Source: Massilioclostridium sp965141735
GTDB taxonomy: Bacteria > Bacillota > Clostridia > Oscillospirales > Ruminococcaceae
Assembly: GCA_965141735.1 (NCBI GenBank)
Contig: CBCSOX010000131.1
Coordinates: 1 to 7,796 of the forward strand
Length of the DNA stretch: 7,796 bases
Direction: 5' to 3'
The notes under the pieces were generated by a model, which did no database searches, had not been told where the DNA came from, and worked only from the letters and a program-made list of their open reading frames with translations. Position numbers and translations under genes: made by a program. This document shows, one piece after another, positions 6,464 to 7,796 of this stretch; the stretch's first letter is position 1, and each line of letters opens with the position of its first letter.

Positions 6464-7546
6464 ATGAACAATCCATTGAGTTTTCCAGGGCTCGGCCTGA
6501 CGCTCGACTTTGACCGGGTCGCCTTTTCCATCGGCGGCTTTAACGTCTACTGGTACGGCGTGGTCATTGCGCTCGGCTTTGCGCTCGCGCTGATTTACGC
6601 ATTTAAAAACGCCAAGAAATTCGGCGTTGACCCCGACCGGATGGTCGACGTGGTCATCGGCGGGATGATCGGCGGCATCGTAGGCGCGCGGCTGTACTAC
6701 GTCGCGTTTACCTGGGACCAGTACAAAAACGACCTTCTTTCGATTTTTTCCACCCGCAGCGGCGGCTTGGCGATTTACGGCGGCATCATCGGCGCGCTGC
6801 TCGTCGGCGGGCTCGTCTGCAAATGGCGCAAGGTGAAGCTGCTGCCGATGTTTGACATCGCGGGAATCGGGTTTTTAATCGGCCAGTGTCTCGGGCGTTG
6901 GGGTAACTTTTTCAACGTCGAGGCCTACGGCAGCAACACCAGCTTGCCGTGGGGCATGACCAGCCCGAGCATCCAGCAGGAGCTGACTGAAAATCTATCC
7001 ACTTTGACGGCCCAGGGCATGGACATCAACCCCCTGATGCCGGTACACCCCACCTTTTTGTATGAATCCCTCTGGTGTCTCGCGGGATTTTTACTCCTCA
7101 ACTGGTACTGGAAGCGCCGCAAGTTTGACGGCGAGGTCTTTTTGATGTACGTCGCCTGGTACGGCGCGGGCCGCTGCTGGATTGAGGGCCTGCGCACCGA
7201 CAGCCTGATGCTCGGCCCTGTCCGCGTGTCGCAGATTTTGGCAGGCGTCTGCGTTGTCGTCGCGGTCGCGGCGATCCTTTTCATTCGCAATAAGATGGAG
7301 AAGAGCGCAGATCCCGACTACTGCAAGCTGTATGTCAACACCGAGGCCTGGCAGGAGGAACTGCGCAGGATGGAACAATCGTCCAAAAAAAAGAAGCACT
7401 CTGAGCCGGAGGAAGCCGCGGAAATCCAACCGGACTTCCGAATTGAACTCGACCAGCCGGCAGAAGAGCGGACAGAGGATTCCCCCGAAGAATCCGAAGT
7501 GGAACAACAAAGAGAAAAGGAAGATCAAAATGAGCAAAATCATTGA
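6464..7546 (+). CDS. lgt: Prolipoprotein diacylglyceryl transferase with long charged C-terminal tail
   Basis: It transfers diacylglyceryl from phosphatidylglycerol to the lipobox Cys of prelipoproteins, the first step of lipoprotein maturation, as a multi-pass inner-membrane enzyme. Membrane segments are visible near 28-48, 62-82, 101-118, 128-144, 198-216, 224-236 and 255-274. Family residues (E. coli number in brackets): Tyr31 (26), Arg145 (143), Asn148 (146), Glu153 (151) and Gly156 (154) in GRWGNFFNVEAYG; HPTFLYE (195-201); Arg237 (239) and Glu241 (243). The usual His103 is Tyr105 here, in GGLAIYGG. The protein is 360 aa against about 260-290 for many Lgt: roughly 80 residues after TM7 form a Glu/Lys/Gln-rich hydrophilic tail with no recognised domain. 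The ATG has GGAGG at 6454-6458, 5 nt upstream. The gene overlaps folD by 17 nt. The assignment is secure; the tail's function is unknown. Confidence 0.97.
   Translation: MNNPLSFPGLGLTLDFDRVAFSIGGFNVYWYGVVIALGFALALIYAFKNAKKFGVDPDRMVDVVIGGMIGGIVGARLYYVAFTWDQYKNDLLSIFSTRSGGLAIYGGIIGALLVGGLVCKWRKVKLLPMFDIAGIGFLIGQCLGRWGNFFNVEAYGSNTSLPWGMTSPSIQQELTENLSTLTAQGMDINPLMPVHPTFLYESLWCLAGFLLLNWYWKRRKFDGEVFLMYVAWYGAGRCWIEGLRTDSLMLGPVRVSQILAGVCVVVAVAAILFIRNKMEKSADPDYCKLYVNTEAWQEELRRMEQSSKKKKHSEPEEAAEIQPDFRIELDQPAEERTEDSPEESEVEQQREKEDQNEQNH
7387..7393 (+). other. Possible -1 ribosomal slippery heptamer inside lgt
   Basis: A run of eight A and one G (7385-7393) is read in frame as AAA AAA AAG, which places a canonical A AAA AAG heptamer at 7387-7393, the same heptamer as in E. 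coli dnaX. A -1 shift would add E-A-L and stop at TGA 7402-7404, giving a 313-aa Lgt without most of its charged tail. An AGGA lies 16 nt upstream (7367-7370) and AGGAGG at 7353-7358. No strong downstream stem is evident. The run may simply be Lys codons. Confidence 0.25.
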
Positions 7547-7796
7547 CGGCAAACAGATTTCCGCCCAGGTGAAGCAGGCGGTTGCAGAGGAGGTGGCGCA
7601 GCTTAAGACCGAGGGAATCCATCCCGGCCTTGCGGTTGTGCTCGTCGGGGACAACCCGGCCTCCAAGGTGTATGTGGGCTCCAAGGAAAAAGCCTGCGAG
7701 CAGCTCGGCATCTATTCTGAGAAATACCTGCTCCCCGGAGAGACAACGGAGGAGGAGCTCCTCGAACTCGTGGAAAAACTCAACCACAAACCTGAG
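7530..7796 (+). CDS. folD: Bifunctional methylenetetrahydrofolate dehydrogenase/cyclohydrolase, N-terminal part (3' truncated by window)
   Basis: FolD interconverts 5,10-methylene-THF, methenyl-THF and 10-formyl-THF in the cytoplasm, feeding purine and formyl-Met synthesis. Only 89 residues of about 280 are present. The start MSKIIDGKQIS, then GLAVVLVGDNPASKVYVGSKEKACEQLGI, is the family's N-terminal catalytic segment; Tyr48 and Lys52 match the active-site Tyr50 and Lys54 of E. coli FolD. The NADP-binding domain lies outside the window. The ATG at 7530 is preceded by an AAAAGGAAG ribosome binding site ending 7 nt upstream, inside the lgt tail. It overlaps lgt by 17 nt in another frame, so translation is likely coupled and the two share an mRNA. 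Confidence 0.96.
   Translation, partial: MSKIIDGKQISAQVKQAVAEEVAQLKTEGIHPGLAVVLVGDNPASKVYVGSKEKACEQLGIYSEKYLLPGETTEEELLELVEKLNHKPE

Overview
The window looks like a chromosomal core-genome segment from a GC-rich Clostridia bacterium, most likely Oscillospirales/Ruminococcaceae-like. This placement is inferred from a low-GC-Gram-positive gene set with GC-rich codon use, strong AGGAGG-type ribosome binding sites, Firmicutes-style sigma-A promoters, the dnaE-pfkA neighbourhood, and an M16 protease pair of the Bacillus YmfF/YmfH type. All recognisable genes lie on the + strand. I see no mobile element, CRISPR array, tRNA or rRNA.

Layout. Positions 1-1625 hold the C-terminal half of DNA polymerase III alpha (dnaE), cut by the window's left edge. 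A 395-bp gap (1626-2020) carries a small hairpin and then a textbook promoter and ribosome binding site for pfkA (2021-2986), an ATP-type 6-phosphofructokinase closed by a perfect 15-bp hairpin. Next comes an 867-bp stretch without a convincing gene (2987-3853). Its first two thirds hold nothing I can name. Its last third holds a strong promoter, a roughly 230-nt leader with a 17-bp hairpin, and the ribosome binding site of the next gene.

From 3854 onward four genes are tightly packed: yfmF (M16-like, zinc motif lost), yfmH (M16, zinc motif intact, overlapping yfmF by 8 nt), lgt (prolipoprotein diacylglyceryl transferase) and folD (start only, overlapping lgt by 17 nt, cut by the right edge). 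They probably form one operon driven from 3585-3618.

How they work together. dnaE (replication) and pfkA (glycolysis) are housekeeping genes that appear to be separate transcription units. YfmF and YfmH look like the two halves of one heterodimeric protease: YfmH carries the HxxEH zinc site and YfmF carries the Arg/Tyr pair that completes an M16 active site. Lgt starts lipoprotein maturation at the membrane, and FolD supplies one-carbon folates. The link among the last three functions is positional only.

The points most worth checking are the split M16 active site, the long structured leader before yfmF, a dnaX-like A AAA AAG slippery site in the long charged tail of Lgt, and the Tyr that replaces the usual His of Lgt. 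I found no clearly new multi-gene system.
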